Notes under the pieces: model-generated
What the model was told of the DNA's origin: nothing
The model's database searches: none
The model's input: the letters and a program-made list of their open reading frames with translations, nothing else
In this document: piece by piece, positions 31,900 to 41,260 of the stretch
Layout: the number at the start of each line of letters is the position of its first letter
How positions within the stretch are numbered: the stretch's first letter is position 1
Translations under genes and position numbers: made by a program
NCBI RefSeq assembly: GCF_000621805.1
Contig: NZ_JHXH01000001.1
Span: 213,442-277,441 of the forward strand
DNA from: Ruminococcus sp. FC2018
GTDB lineage: Bacteria > Bacillota > Clostridia > Oscillospirales > Ruminococcaceae
Length of the DNA: 64,000 nucleotides
Direction of reading: 5' to 3'

Positions 31900-34683
31900 T
31901 CAGTACAGGCAATTTACAAACTTTGCTCTGAACAGTTTTAACGGCACAAGCTTTGGCTTAACAATGTCATCAGAAATAGATCTGAGTATGGAATAAGCAT
32001 TGTCGACGTCATTTTCAGCTATCTCGTGATTACCCATATAAGCTTCTTCGGCGATCTCAAATAAGCTGTACAGCTTGTCTGTGATATCGATATCCATTTT
32101 TCTGAGCTGGGAATCAAGCTGCTTACACAGCTGCATATCAGTGATATTATCGCTGCCGCTGATTCCTATAAGTTCAAGATATTTTACCGTATATCTGACT
32201 ATATGCTTCAGTCTGTTTTTCTTAGAGCCTTCAAGACAGTTGCTTTGTATGGTTTTAAGTGACAGTATTCTTCTGAGAACGATCACTGTTATAAAGATGA
32301 TAACAAATGCAATTACAAATATTATCATTCTTACTGTTGAGCTGCTTTCAGTTTTTTCTTTTCTGTCCGAACTGCTGCTGCCTGAAATATCCCCTGAATG
32401 TCCGCTGTTTTCTCCGCTGCTTCCAATGACTCCGCCTCCGCCGCTGTCGCCGCTGCCTTCGTTGCCTCCATCGCTGCTTGAGTCAATGGGAGCCTGGCTG
32501 CTGTTGACATTTTCGGAGCTTGCATCATTTGAGGAAACCTCAGATGAACTTTGATCCGCTATTGATAGTGTGCTGTCCGGATCAGAGGACTCCGGCTGTG
32601 ATGATTCTTCAGTGGAAGATGAGGAGCTGTCATTGACAGAGCTGCTGTCCTCAGGAGGCTTCTGTTCGTAAGGATTTTTCTCCTTTTCGGTCATATTGGG
32701 GTTATTATTTGTATACCCCGGAGTAAACTCAACACCCGACCAACCAAAGTCTTCGATATAAACCTCAGTCCATGCGTGTGCGCATTTATCCGGAACATCA
32801 ACATCTGCGGTGTCGTTAGTGGTTTTTGTCATGCCGGGGAGAACGATATAACCCTCAACATATCTTGCCTGATAACCGAATTTACGCAGTAGCTGAACGC
32901 CGGCAGATGCAAAGTATGAACAATAACCTTGCTTTTGGGTTGACAGGAAGTAATCTACAAAATCCCGACCGGAAGGAGTCTTGCCGGGTTCAAGTGTGTA
33001 TTTGAAATTATCCTGAAAATATCTTTTGATAGCATATACAACTGAAGAGTAGGACCGGTCAGAATCCTTAAGATATTTTTCGTTTATCTCCTTATATGCA
33101 GCCTGAAGACCGTCGGAACTGGTAACCTTGCTGTAATTTTCCTTGATAAATTTTTCGTATCCTTTCACAGCATCTTTTTCTACAGTGCTGTTCACATCGT
33201 AAAACACGGATTTGTCAGCTATCCTGTTTCTGATCTCACCGAAAGAGTCGTTGCCGGGACTTCTGAATACAACTGTATAATTGTTTGTTCCAAGCTTGAC
33301 ATAAGAATCAAGATACGGGCGCATTTTATATTCGCTTTTCTTTTTGCCGTTTGAATACAATGTTCCATAAGGAGCGTAAACATATTTTTTGCTTGCACCT
33401 TTTACCTTGATATCTATTTCCTCAGTTGTGGTATAGTTCTGGGCAATGTTGTTTGCTTCAAAGAAATTTGTAAGATCTGTGAGCTGAAAATAGTTTATAT
33501 CCTGCGGACAGATCCCGATTTCTTCAAGCTCTTTTGCAAATTCTTTGCTGTCATCATAATCCACAGGATCCCACGAATTGTCATGGTATTTACCGGCAAC
33601 GTACCCTCGGATATACATTGTCTCGTTGATCGGTTTTGTGGTGACCACCAGTGCAGTAGTCCCGTTAAAGCTTATGCCGTCTGTTTCACCAAGCTTTCCG
33701 CCGTTTGTTCCGCCAACTGCTTTAGTGCCGAAAAAGTCCAGCCCGCCGTCGTAATCAGCAAACAGACCACCAAGATCTTCCAGTGTAAAGTTATTTACAA
33801 AATTATTGATCTTTGATCTGAGATCGTTGACTTTGTCTGATCTTTTATGTCCGAAAAGATTTGAAAAGGCAATTATCAATGCCATCATTGCCGTACACAG
33901 AATAACAGTAAAGCTGAGCAGCATAAAAAACATTCTGGATTTTTCCTTATCATTTGTCAAATAATAAGTCTGCTTTTTCTCATGCACAGCAAATGTGTTC
34001 TTTTTGCCTATTTTGTTTGTTCTTTGATTTATAGTGTGAAGTGATATGATAACGACCCAGCTTATTATCAGGATCGTCACCGATAAAAGCGGAGGCTGCC
34101 AGCCCCAGTATATTCCCAGCTCAAACAACGGGAAGGTGGTTATAAACAGCATTGGGAAGTCGATCCTTACAACGCAGGCAATCGTTACTAACACGCTGAC
34201 TACAGACGATAAGAATTGCAGGAAGAATCCTGCAAGCTCGTTGTACATTGACTTCGGAATACCGCTGAGTGAGTTGCCAAGTATACCGCTTGGTTGTTTT
34301 GCTCTTTCAAGATATAGATAAACATTACAGAAAAAACCGTCTGATATATCGTTTAGCTGGAATAAAAAATATAAGAAATATGTTGCCAGAAATATAATTC
34401 CGATGGTTTTAATTCCGCTGTTTTTAGATCTTATTACACAAATCAGTACAACGGGTATGACACAGCACAGGAAAATAGGGAAGTAATTGGGACGCTGAAG
34501 GATAAACGAAGCAAACATACTCATAACCGCAAAGCTGGTTATAAGCGCAAATATCGCTCTTGATATGCCAAAATATGAAGACTCATGTCTTTTGGAGTAT
34601 TGCAGTGAAATGTCATTCCCGAAGCATACACCGTTGTTGCTTATAAACCCGTTGTCAATATATGCTTTCTTTTTCTTTTTCAT
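31900..34683 (-). CDS. Membrane-anchored transglutaminase-like protein (TgpA-type)
   Basis: 927 residues. About six N-terminal transmembrane helices (to about residue 260) are followed by a large outside region. The transglutaminase core has its triad: Cys in QGYCSYFA (about 588), His in CAHAWTEVY (about 637) and Asp in DFGW. A Ser/Gly/Glu-rich linker spans about 678-761. One more helix follows at about 779-801, then a cytosolic DUF4129-like tail. It is the last gene of a MoxR-DUF58-transglutaminase operon, a widespread trio. The role is thought to involve surface protein or peptide processing but is unproven. Confidence 0.9.
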   Translation of the reverse strand: MKKKKKAYIDNGFISNNGVCFGNDISLQYSKRHESSYFGISRAIFALITSFAVMSMFASFILQRPNYFPIFLCCVIPVVLICVIRSKNSGIKTIGIIFLATYFLYFLFQLNDISDGFFCNVYLYLERAKQPSGILGNSLSGIPKSMYNELAGFFLQFLSSVVSVLVTIACVVRIDFPMLFITTFPLFELGIYWGWQPPLLSVTILIISWVVIISLHTINQRTNKIGKKNTFAVHEKKQTYYLTNDKEKSRMFFMLLSFTVILCTAMMALIIAFSNLFGHKRSDKVNDLRSKINNFVNNFTLEDLGGLFADYDGGLDFFGTKAVGGTNGGKLGETDGISFNGTTALVVTTKPINETMYIRGYVAGKYHDNSWDPVDYDDSKEFAKELEEIGICPQDINYFQLTDLTNFFEANNIAQNYTTTEEIDIKVKGASKKYVYAPYGTLYSNGKKKSEYKMRPYLDSYVKLGTNNYTVVFRSPGNDSFGEIRNRIADKSVFYDVNSTVEKDAVKGYEKFIKENYSKVTSSDGLQAAYKEINEKYLKDSDRSYSSVVYAIKRYFQDNFKYTLEPGKTPSGRDFVDYFLSTQKQGYCSYFASAGVQLLRKFGYQARYVEGYIVLPGMTKTTNDTADVDVPDKCAHAWTEVYIEDFGWSGVEFTPGYTNNNPNMTEKEKNPYEQKPPEDSSSVNDSSSSSTEESSQPESSDPDSTLSIADQSSSEVSSNDASSENVNSSQAPIDSSSDGGNEGSGDSGGGGVIGSSGENSGHSGDISGSSSSDRKEKTESSSTVRMIIFVIAFVIIFITVIVLRRILSLKTIQSNCLEGSKKNRLKHIVRYTVKYLELIGISGSDNITDMQLCKQLDSQLRKMDIDITDKLYSLFEIAEEAYMGNHEIAENDVDNAYSILRSISDDIVKPKLVPLKLFRAKFVNCLY

Positions 34684-34707
34684 TTTATGAACGTCTCCGG
34701 CTTTGTT

Positions 34708-35898
34708 TTATAATATAATGTCTGAAAAAGCTGCTGTGATCCGGTCCTTGTGAAGATAGATTATATCCGCATTATCCGAAATCTTTGAATCTGTCTGTTC
34801 ACCGGTATCTGTTTCATTCTGAACTAACGCTATGGTATATTTTGAAGCAAATCCGGATTCAGTAATTTTTGAAATGCTCTGATTCGACAGCGGCTTTGAT
34901 ACAACTATCAGATGACCGCAGACAAGAAAGTCGGATTCATCTGTAAACGAAGCTATTTCATTGTTTTCATCTATATATGTCCTTGCAATTATTAGCCTGT
35001 CCACACAGTCAAGATGCTCCTGTTCATTTTTTATGTTATAAGATTTTAGCTTCTTTGCTTTGGGATCAAGCCATTCAAGTGTATGGGCGATACCTCTTTC
35101 AACAAGCAGCATTGAAACCGATAATGCGCTTTCAACAATAATATCATAGTCCTGCGATCTGGAGATATTAAGATTTAAAAATATCCTGACAGCGTAGGTC
35201 ATCATAAGTGAGTAATCCTTGACCATGACCTTGTCCTGCTTCGCAGTAAGCTTCCAGTGTATACGATTGGGCTTATCGCCCTCAATATATTCGTGTATAT
35301 CAAAAATCTGTGAAGGATCATCGCCCTTTTTATCCGGTGAATATTCGTCGGTCTCCACACCAAAGTTACTGTAATCAGACACCGCATTGTCAAGATGACT
35401 GTACTGTGGAAAAACAAATACAGACATTTCTCTTTGCCCCTGTTTAAAGCTTTTGCTGCGGAGTTTAAAATGAAACAGCCTTAAAAGGTCGAAGATCCGG
35501 CACTTTTTTATTCTGAAATCAACTATTCCAATGTGCAGCGATGCTACATTCATCTTTAGACTCTGTGTTTCCATAGGAAGCACGGGAGTATTGATTTTTG
35601 TAAGATTTTTGCCTGTCTCAACGGCACCGTTGTATTCCAGAGTAATCTCCAGGTTGGATATTGGAAATATCGTTGGATTTTCAATAATCAGTTCCGGATG
35701 TATAACAGAGCTTGCAGGGCATTTAAGGCTTTTTTGCCTGAAGCTGACTTTTAGTTTTCTGGACATATAAAGATCCAAAGCAAAAAGTATGACCGGCATA
35801 GAGATCATAAAAATCATCAGGTAAAAAGAAAAGGTGCCCAGATACATTATATAGAACACTACCGATATAACCAGTAATATCAAATAAACAAAAAGCAT
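34708..35898 (-). CDS. DUF58 domain protein
   Basis: 396 residues. Two N-terminal hydrophobic segments (about residues 1-45) anchor it. The DUF58 motif IHEYIEGDKPNRIHWKLTAK lies at about 205-225 and is followed by a von Willebrand A-like fold. It starts at an ATG behind AAAGGAAAAAAG, lies 14 bp after moxR and is followed by the transglutaminase gene 24 bp on. The MoxR ATPase is believed to remodel DUF58/VWA partners; the client here is unknown. Confidence 0.92.
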   Translation of the reverse strand: MLFVYLILLVISVVFYIMYLGTFSFYLMIFMISMPVILFALDLYMSRKLKVSFRQKSLKCPASSVIHPELIIENPTIFPISNLEITLEYNGAVETGKNLTKINTPVLPMETQSLKMNVASLHIGIVDFRIKKCRIFDLLRLFHFKLRSKSFKQGQREMSVFVFPQYSHLDNAVSDYSNFGVETDEYSPDKKGDDPSQIFDIHEYIEGDKPNRIHWKLTAKQDKVMVKDYSLMMTYAVRIFLNLNISRSQDYDIIVESALSVSMLLVERGIAHTLEWLDPKAKKLKSYNIKNEQEHLDCVDRLIIARTYIDENNEIASFTDESDFLVCGHLIVVSKPLSNQSISKITESGFASKYTIALVQNETDTGEQTDSKISDNADIIYLHKDRITAAFSDIIL

Positions 35899-35911
35899 CT
35901 TTTTTCCTTTC

Positions 35912-36880
35912 CTAACTGTTGATCCTTGGAACCTGAACCCCGGATATGATCGTCTGAAGTATCTGAGAATGAGTTATTCCATTGAGCTTTGCCTTGGACT
36001 CAAAAATCAGTCGGTGCTTAACTACATCCTCAAAACAATATAGAATATCGTCGGGAATAACATAATCCCTGCCTTTAAGAAGGGCAGTAGCCTTGCTTAT
36101 TTTTAGAAGTGCGATAGAGCCTCTGGGTGAAAGTCCGAGTTTTATGTTGGAATTATTTCTGGTCGCATTGGCAAGTGCAGCGATATAGGCCAATACTTCA
36201 TCTGAAACATATATATCGTCCACCGTCTTTTTAGCCAGAATGATCTCGTTCTTTGTTGCCACGCCTTTTACTTCTTCTGTAGATACGTTGGTGTTTTTTG
36301 ACTTGAGCATATTTATCTCGCTGTCAAATGAAGGATAACCCATTGTGAGCCTTACAAGGAATCTGTCCAGCTGCGACTCGGGCAGCATCTGTGTTCCGAT
36401 GGAGCCCATAGGGTTCTGAGTAGCAATAACAATATAAGGATCTGGCACAGTGTGAGTTACACCGTCAACAGTCACTTTGCCTTCTTCCATAACCTCAAGA
36501 AGTGCAGACTGAGTCTTTGAGGAGGTCCTGTTGATTTCATCTGCAAGGAACAGATTTGTCATTGCAGCGCCCTCTTTGTATCTGAATTCATTTGTCTGCT
36601 TGTCCAGTACAGAGAAGCCGGTTACATCCGAAGGGAGAACATCAGGCGTAAACTGCATTCTTTTATAATCAAGAGAAAGTGCCTTTGAAAGGGCAATCGC
36701 AAGTGTAGTTTTACCAACCCCGGGGATATCTTCGATAAGAATATGTCCTCCTGAAAGAATTGACAAAAGAACCTTGATGATTATTTCATCCTTGCCGATA
36801 ACAACTTTTTTAACTTCATTGATAACATTCTGAGAAAATGCTAATACTTTTTTCTGATCTTCATTAAGATTAAATGCCAT
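35912..36880 (-). CDS. MoxR-family AAA+ ATPase
   Basis: A 322-residue AAA+ protein. Walker A is GVGKTTLA (from residue 54), Walker B LFLADEINR, sensor 1 IVIATQNPMGSIGTQMLPES, and the arginine region QLDRFLVRL, all typical of MoxR. It is the first gene of the operon and has its own promoter. It is thought to act as a chaperone for the DUF58 protein made from the next gene. Start ATG follows GGAGGAGAT. Confidence 0.95.
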   Translation of the reverse strand: MAFNLNEDQKKVLAFSQNVINEVKKVVIGKDEIIIKVLLSILSGGHILIEDIPGVGKTTLAIALSKALSLDYKRMQFTPDVLPSDVTGFSVLDKQTNEFRYKEGAAMTNLFLADEINRTSSKTQSALLEVMEEGKVTVDGVTHTVPDPYIVIATQNPMGSIGTQMLPESQLDRFLVRLTMGYPSFDSEINMLKSKNTNVSTEEVKGVATKNEIILAKKTVDDIYVSDEVLAYIAALANATRNNSNIKLGLSPRGSIALLKISKATALLKGRDYVIPDDILYCFEDVVKHRLIFESKAKLNGITHSQILQTIISGVQVPRINS

Positions 36881-36911
36881 TTGTTTATCTCCTCCAATAA
36901 CAATTCATCTC

Positions 36912-36940
36912 ATTATATCATAACACCAAGTAAAATGCAA
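36912..36940 (-). promoter_or_regulatory. Sigma-A promoter of the MoxR operon
   Basis: On the minus strand, TTGCAT (36940-36935) and TATAAT (36917-36912) with a 17-bp spacer, about 30 bp before the start. Confidence 0.75.
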
Positions 36941-37024
36941 GAAAAAATTGATTATTCATACCGGAATAAATCAGTATCTGTAATCATAAAATCAAATAGG
37001 ACAAGACAGGGAAGGAAAATATAA

Positions 37025-37981
37025 ATGAAGATGATAAGCAAAATAGAACATATATATCCATATTTGCCTCTTGAGATTTCAGATATAATTAAAAAGATCC
37101 CACAATGTGAGCTTGAGAGCATAAGCGAGATAAGACTGCGCCGAAGCAAAAGACTTTCTGTAAATACAGGTTCAAAAGAATACTTCGTAACACAGAGCGG
37201 TGCTCTGACAAATAATTATACAAAAGGCTTATTCGTCAAAGACGAGCACATAGCTCGGATATATCAGCTTGCTTTGCGAAATTCCGTACATAGCTTTCAT
37301 CGTGAGATAGTAAACGGCTACATGACTGTTGACGGAGGGTGTCGCATAGGATTCTGTGGAACAGCTGTGCAGTCTGAGACAAATACCTCCCTAATTGAAA
37401 ATATCAAGGATATTTCATCGGTAAATATCCGAATTGCAAGAGAAATGATAGGCTGTGCAGATGAACTATACAGATCGCTTATTTCAGGCGGCAGGACAGG
37501 TTTGCTTATCATTGGTCCGCCATCAAGTGGAAAAACGACCCTGATCCGTGATCTTACAAGACAGCTGGGACAGACCATGACATTAAGTCTGATCGATGAA
37601 CGTAACGAAATAGCTTGTGTCTGCGGTGGAATGCCTCAGAACGATGTGGGGCAAAAAACAGATGTTTTCAGTTCCTATAACCGATATGACGGAATTATGA
37701 TCGCAGTCAGAGTAATGTCTCCTGAATTCATAGTTGTGGACGAAATAGGTTCCCGGGACGACATTGAAGCACTCGGATATGCCCTTAACAGCGGCGTATA
37801 TATTATTGCTTCCTGCCATGGGGCAGGGTTAAGAGATGTGCGGAGAAAAACGGTTATAAGAAAACTTATCAAAGCCGGTGCTTTCGGTAAATATGCAGTG
37901 CTGGGAACAGGGATAAAGTGTGGGATAATAACGGAAATTGGAGATCTGAGCATGGGGGAAAAGGAAAAATCATTATGCTGA
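37025..37981 (+). CDS. spoIIIAA: Stage III sporulation protein AA
   Basis: A 318-residue secretion-type ATPase. Walker A is GPPSSGKTTL (about residues 161-170), and LSLIDERNEIACVCGG and IVVDEIGSRDDIEAL carry the Walker B region. The N-terminal ISEIRLRRSKRLSV is typical of SpoIIIAA. It powers the SpoIIIA-SpoIIQ channel between mother cell and forespore. It is first of a complete eight-gene cluster in the usual order, and the next gene overlaps its stop. A forespore/mother-cell sigma-E promoter would be expected upstream; only a partial match was seen. Confidence 0.95.
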   Translation: MKMISKIEHIYPYLPLEISDIIKKIPQCELESISEIRLRRSKRLSVNTGSKEYFVTQSGALTNNYTKGLFVKDEHIARIYQLALRNSVHSFHREIVNGYMTVDGGCRIGFCGTAVQSETNTSLIENIKDISSVNIRIAREMIGCADELYRSLISGGRTGLLIIGPPSSGKTTLIRDLTRQLGQTMTLSLIDERNEIACVCGGMPQNDVGQKTDVFSSYNRYDGIMIAVRVMSPEFIVVDEIGSRDDIEALGYALNSGVYIIASCHGAGLRDVRRKTVIRKLIKAGAFGKYAVLGTGIKCGIITEIGDLSMGEKEKSLC

Positions 37982-38469
37982 AGCTGACAGGTGGGTTATT
38001 TATAATCATTTCATGCTCTTTGCTGGGTAAGTACGTTGGTCTGGGCTACATAAAAAAGCTGAGGCTGCATGAAAAGCTATTGCAGATGTATAATGAAACC
38101 ACAGTTCTGCTTGAATACTCCTATATGACCTTTGATGAGATTGTAAAGTCGCTGAATAATTCCCCGGCGTTTTATGAGTTTGATTTTCTGTGCGTTTCTA
38201 CTTCCGATATTAACATACGGTATGATATGCTAAGCAAAATTGACTGCTGGAATAAAATTGAAAATGAAGAGTCAAAGGACAATCTTAAAGCTTTCTTTTC
38301 ACAGCTGGGAACTACCGATAATCAAGGACAGATCACCTATTCAAAGCTTGCTGCCGAAAGGGAAAAAGAGATCATTAACCGTAATAAGAATGATTTGATG
38401 CGCCGTTCAAAGCTCGCTTCATCCATTAGTTTTTCCGCCGGGATACTGCTTACAATAATGCTGATATAA
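37975..38469 (+). CDS. spoIIIAB: Stage III sporulation protein AB
   Basis: A 164-residue protein with an N-terminal membrane helix (MLKLTGGLFIIISCSLLGKY), a cytosolic helical part, then a C-terminal helix (about 147-163). This fits SpoIIIAB, which is related to type II secretion F-type proteins. The ATG at 37975 overlaps the spoIIIAA stop. It belongs to the feeding-tube channel used in engulfed sporulation. Confidence 0.92.
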   Translation: MLKLTGGLFIIISCSLLGKYVGLGYIKKLRLHEKLLQMYNETTVLLEYSYMTFDEIVKSLNNSPAFYEFDFLCVSTSDINIRYDMLSKIDCWNKIENEESKDNLKAFFSQLGTTDNQGQITYSKLAAEREKEIINRNKNDLMRRSKLASSISFSAGILLTIMLI

Positions 38470-38482
38470 AGGACTGATGTCG

Positions 38483-38683
38483 ATGGATATCGATCTTGTA
38501 TTTAAAATAGCTGCCATAGGCATAATTGTTGCCGTCCTAAATCAGCTTTTAAAAAGAGCTGAAAGAGATGAGCAGGCAATGATGACAACCCTTGCAGGAC
38601 TTATAGTGGTACTGTTTATGATCGTTAATCAGATAGGAAAGCTATTTGATACTATAAAAAACGTATTTGGACTTGGAAGATGA
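38483..38683 (+). CDS. spoIIIAC: Stage III sporulation protein AC
   Basis: A 66-residue protein with two transmembrane helices, beginning MDIDLVFKIAAIGIIV like other SpoIIIAC. The ATG at 38483 is preferred over one six bases upstream because AAGGA stands 9 bp before it. The stop overlaps the spoIIIAD start. Confidence 0.93.
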   Translation: MDIDLVFKIAAIGIIVAVLNQLLKRAERDEQAMMTTLAGLIVVLFMIVNQIGKLFDTIKNVFGLGR

Positions 38684-39066
38684 ATATACTGACGGTTTGC
38701 GGATTCTGTATAGTTTCGGTTATTGCCTGTAAAAGTATAGAAAGTGACAGCAGACAGCTGAAGCTGCTTTTAACACTTATAGTCTGTGTGATGATATTGC
38801 TTTCCTCAGCCGATCTTATCTCTCGGCTTGTTTCCACGGTAAAAACACTCTTTGATTCGTCGGGAATAGATAATACATATATCAAGGTACTGTTCAAGAG
38901 TCTGGGTGTAGTTTATCTGACCCAGTTTACCACTGATTATTGCAGGGATTGCGGAGAAAATGCAGTTGCATCACAGGTAATGCTGGCAGGGAAGATCGCA
39001 CTGCTTATAATCTCCCTGCCGCTGTTCAATGCTTTTGTAGATATGGTAAAAGGACTATTATTATAA
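38680..39066 (+). CDS. spoIIIAD: Stage III sporulation protein AD
   Basis: A 128-residue protein with about four transmembrane helices and the SpoIIIAD/AC-type region YIKVLFKSLGVVYLTQFTTD. It overlaps spoIIIAC by 4 bp and is followed 2 bp later by spoIIIAE. Part of the mother-cell membrane complex. Confidence 0.93.
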   Translation: MNILTVCGFCIVSVIACKSIESDSRQLKLLLTLIVCVMILLSSADLISRLVSTVKTLFDSSGIDNTYIKVLFKSLGVVYLTQFTTDYCRDCGENAVASQVMLAGKIALLIISLPLFNAFVDMVKGLLL

Positions 39067-39068
39067 AG

Positions 39069-40217
39069 ATGCGAAATGTTTTAAAAAAGACCATATGTCT
39101 GACTGCTGTTTTGTTAATGCTATTTGTTTGCTCACCCTGTGCTTTTGCACAAAGTGACACTGACAAAAATGTGAAAGAACTCAATGAAAAGATCCGAGAA
39201 AGGCTTGATTCTGGTGTACCTAAGGATATAGCCGAAACACTTGAAAAAGAAAATGTCAAAGTAGATTCACCGGATTCATTTGGCAGCTTAAAACCGGAAG
39301 GTATTTTCAACAGTTTTTGGACTTCCTTTAAGGATGCGGTGAAAAAGCCGTTCAGACTCCTGGGAAAAATGGTGGCAATAAGCCTTATCGGAGCTTTTAT
39401 TGGTACATTGTCAATACGGGATGAAGGCATAGGCAAAGTGTCAGACATCATTTGTCTTATGACGACTGTAATGGTGCTGATAGAAACTGTTAAGCAGACG
39501 CTTGACTCTGTTCAGAGCTCAATAAAAAGCATGAATATGTTTCTTGCAGCGTATCTTCCTGTTTTTTCCGGGATAACTGCCGCCAGCGGTAATGTTATCG
39601 GCTCAAACGGTTACAGTGCAATAATGATGTTCGTTTGCGAGCTTATGGGCATATTTGCATCCAAAATACTATTTCCGCTGATAAGTGTCTGCCTTGCTCT
39701 GAATCTTGTCGCAAGTATAAATTCAAGAATATGTTTTGAAGATGTTTCAGCAGGAATCAAAAAAGCAGTTGTTTTTTCTCTTGGACTGTCTATGACTATC
39801 CTTACAGGTCTTATGACGATACAGGGCGTTATAGGGGCATCTGTTGACAATATGTCCTCAAAGGCAGTTAAATTTGCTGCGTCAAGCTTTATCCCGGTCA
39901 TTGGTTCGTCCGTGTCGGAGGCGTACTCGACCGTAAAGGGCAGCCTGGGTGTTATAAGATCAACAGTCGGCAGCGTAGGGGTAATAGTTCTGATAATTAT
40001 TGCATCTAAACCGCTTATAGCTCTTTTGGCAGTTAAACTTATGATTTTTATTTCTTCCGTGGCAAATGATGCTTTCGGGCGTTCAAAAGTTTCAAAGTGT
40101 CTCAAAGGCGTTAATTCGACCCTTTCACTGGCTGGCGGTGTAATTGTCGCATATGTCCTGGTTTTCACTGTTTCAACGGCTATACTTATGTTTACGGCTT
40201 TCAATATAGGGGGATAA
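39069..40217 (+). CDS. spoIIIAE: Stage III sporulation protein AE
   Basis: 382 residues. A signal peptide (KKTICLTAVLLMLFVCSPCAF) is followed by an outside helix region and about seven membrane helices. The length and glycine-rich membrane segments match SpoIIIAE. The ATG at 39069 gives the signal peptide directly; the longer upstream frame lies within spoIIIAD. The next gene starts immediately after its stop. Confidence 0.93.
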   Translation: MRNVLKKTICLTAVLLMLFVCSPCAFAQSDTDKNVKELNEKIRERLDSGVPKDIAETLEKENVKVDSPDSFGSLKPEGIFNSFWTSFKDAVKKPFRLLGKMVAISLIGAFIGTLSIRDEGIGKVSDIICLMTTVMVLIETVKQTLDSVQSSIKSMNMFLAAYLPVFSGITAASGNVIGSNGYSAIMMFVCELMGIFASKILFPLISVCLALNLVASINSRICFEDVSAGIKKAVVFSLGLSMTILTGLMTIQGVIGASVDNMSSKAVKFAASSFIPVIGSSVSEAYSTVKGSLGVIRSTVGSVGVIVLIIIASKPLIALLAVKLMIFISSVANDAFGRSKVSKCLKGVNSTLSLAGGVIVAYVLVFTVSTAILMFTAFNIGG

Positions 40218-40700
40218 ATGGGGATAATTAAAACGGTAGTGTGTGCTGTCTGTGTCATAGGTATTATAAGCACTATGATAGATATTGTATCACCGGAAGG
40301 AAATCTGAAAAAGCACCTTGAGATAGTAATCGGACTTATCCTGCTTCTCACAATGATATATCCGTTCACCGGCAAAGATTTTAAGATCAGTCTATCCAGG
40401 GAGCTTAATACCCAAAGCGACAGTACTGTGTACAATGAGATAATGGAGTACGAATCCAAAGCATTGCTTGAGAAGACAAACCAGGAAATGTCAGCATATT
40501 TGAAGAATAAACTGAACAGTGCAGCGATACCGTTCAAAGATGTGGTTATAAAATCAGGCAAAGATGAATATAATCAGATAGTAATACAATCCGTAACGGT
40601 ATATGTTGACAGAGAAGACGAAAGAATTGAGAAGATGATCGCTTCCGAACTTAAAGATACAAAAATCGATGTCATAGTGGGTGACGATATTGGCGGGTAA
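40218..40700 (+). CDS. spoIIIAF: Stage III sporulation protein AF
   Basis: A 160-residue protein with two N-terminal transmembrane helices (about residues 5-25 and 33-53), then a soluble domain of about 105 residues with a coiled start (YNEIMEYESKALLEKTNQEM). This is the SpoIIIAF layout. It starts directly after spoIIIAE and overlaps spoIIIAG. Confidence 0.92.
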   Translation: MGIIKTVVCAVCVIGIISTMIDIVSPEGNLKKHLEIVIGLILLLTMIYPFTGKDFKISLSRELNTQSDSTVYNEIMEYESKALLEKTNQEMSAYLKNKLNSAAIPFKDVVIKSGKDEYNQIVIQSVTVYVDREDERIEKMIASELKDTKIDVIVGDDIGG

Positions 40701-41241
40701 ACTAAACGGTAAAATAAATAAATATCTAAATAATGATAAGATTGTAAAGATATTTGTGGTTATTGGTCTTGTGGGGATTTTACTTATAGCATTTTCGGGG
40801 ATCAAAAGCGATGATAATAATACCTCAGAGCCTAAGAAAATCTCTTCGGAGCAAACGGAAATATATAACTCGGACACGTATAAGGAAAATATCCGAACAG
40901 AGCTTGAAGATATACTTTCTGATGTTTCCGGAGTAGGTGACTGCAGCGTAATGATCTCCGTTGAGGGCACAGCAGAGTATATATATGCTGAAAATATCGA
41001 TAAAAAACAGAACTATGGTCCCCAGGGGTCAACGGATGATACAAAATCAGAGATAGTTATTACGGACGACTCGGGTAACGACAAGGCATTGGTCAAAAAG
41101 ATAGTCAGACCTAAGATAACCGGTGTAGTCGTGGTCTGCAAAGGAGGTGAAAATGAAATAGTGAAAGAGAGGGTGATAAAAGCCGTATCGGCAGCACTTA
41201 ATATTTCATACAGCAAGATCTGTGTTGAAGCAAAAAAATAA
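40681..41241 (+). CDS. spoIIIAG: Stage III sporulation protein AG
   Basis: A 186-residue protein with one N-terminal helix (about residues 22-41, IVKIFVVIGLVGILLIAFSG) and an outer ring-building motif domain beginning near SGVGDCSVMISVEGTAEYIY. SpoIIIAG forms a large ring in the space between the two sporulation membranes. The GTG start at 40681 lies inside spoIIIAF; a TTG three codons later is possible. Confidence 0.92.
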   Translation: MTILAGKLNGKINKYLNNDKIVKIFVVIGLVGILLIAFSGIKSDDNNTSEPKKISSEQTEIYNSDTYKENIRTELEDILSDVSGVGDCSVMISVEGTAEYIYAENIDKKQNYGPQGSTDDTKSEIVITDDSGNDKALVKKIVRPKITGVVVVCKGGENEIVKERVIKAVSAALNISYSKICVEAKK

Positions 41242-41260
41242 AACAGAAAGGTTGACAGAT

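Noticed and set aside
36944..36992. Possible sigma-E promoter of spoIIIAA (CATAAAAT at 36985)
   Set aside because: The -10-like element is acceptable but no convincing -35 lies at the right spacing, so I do not list it as a feature.
39611..40561. Minus-strand 316-codon frame over spoIIIAE/AF
   Set aside because: Shadow of membrane-protein genes; the opposite strand holds eight ordered, overlapping genes.
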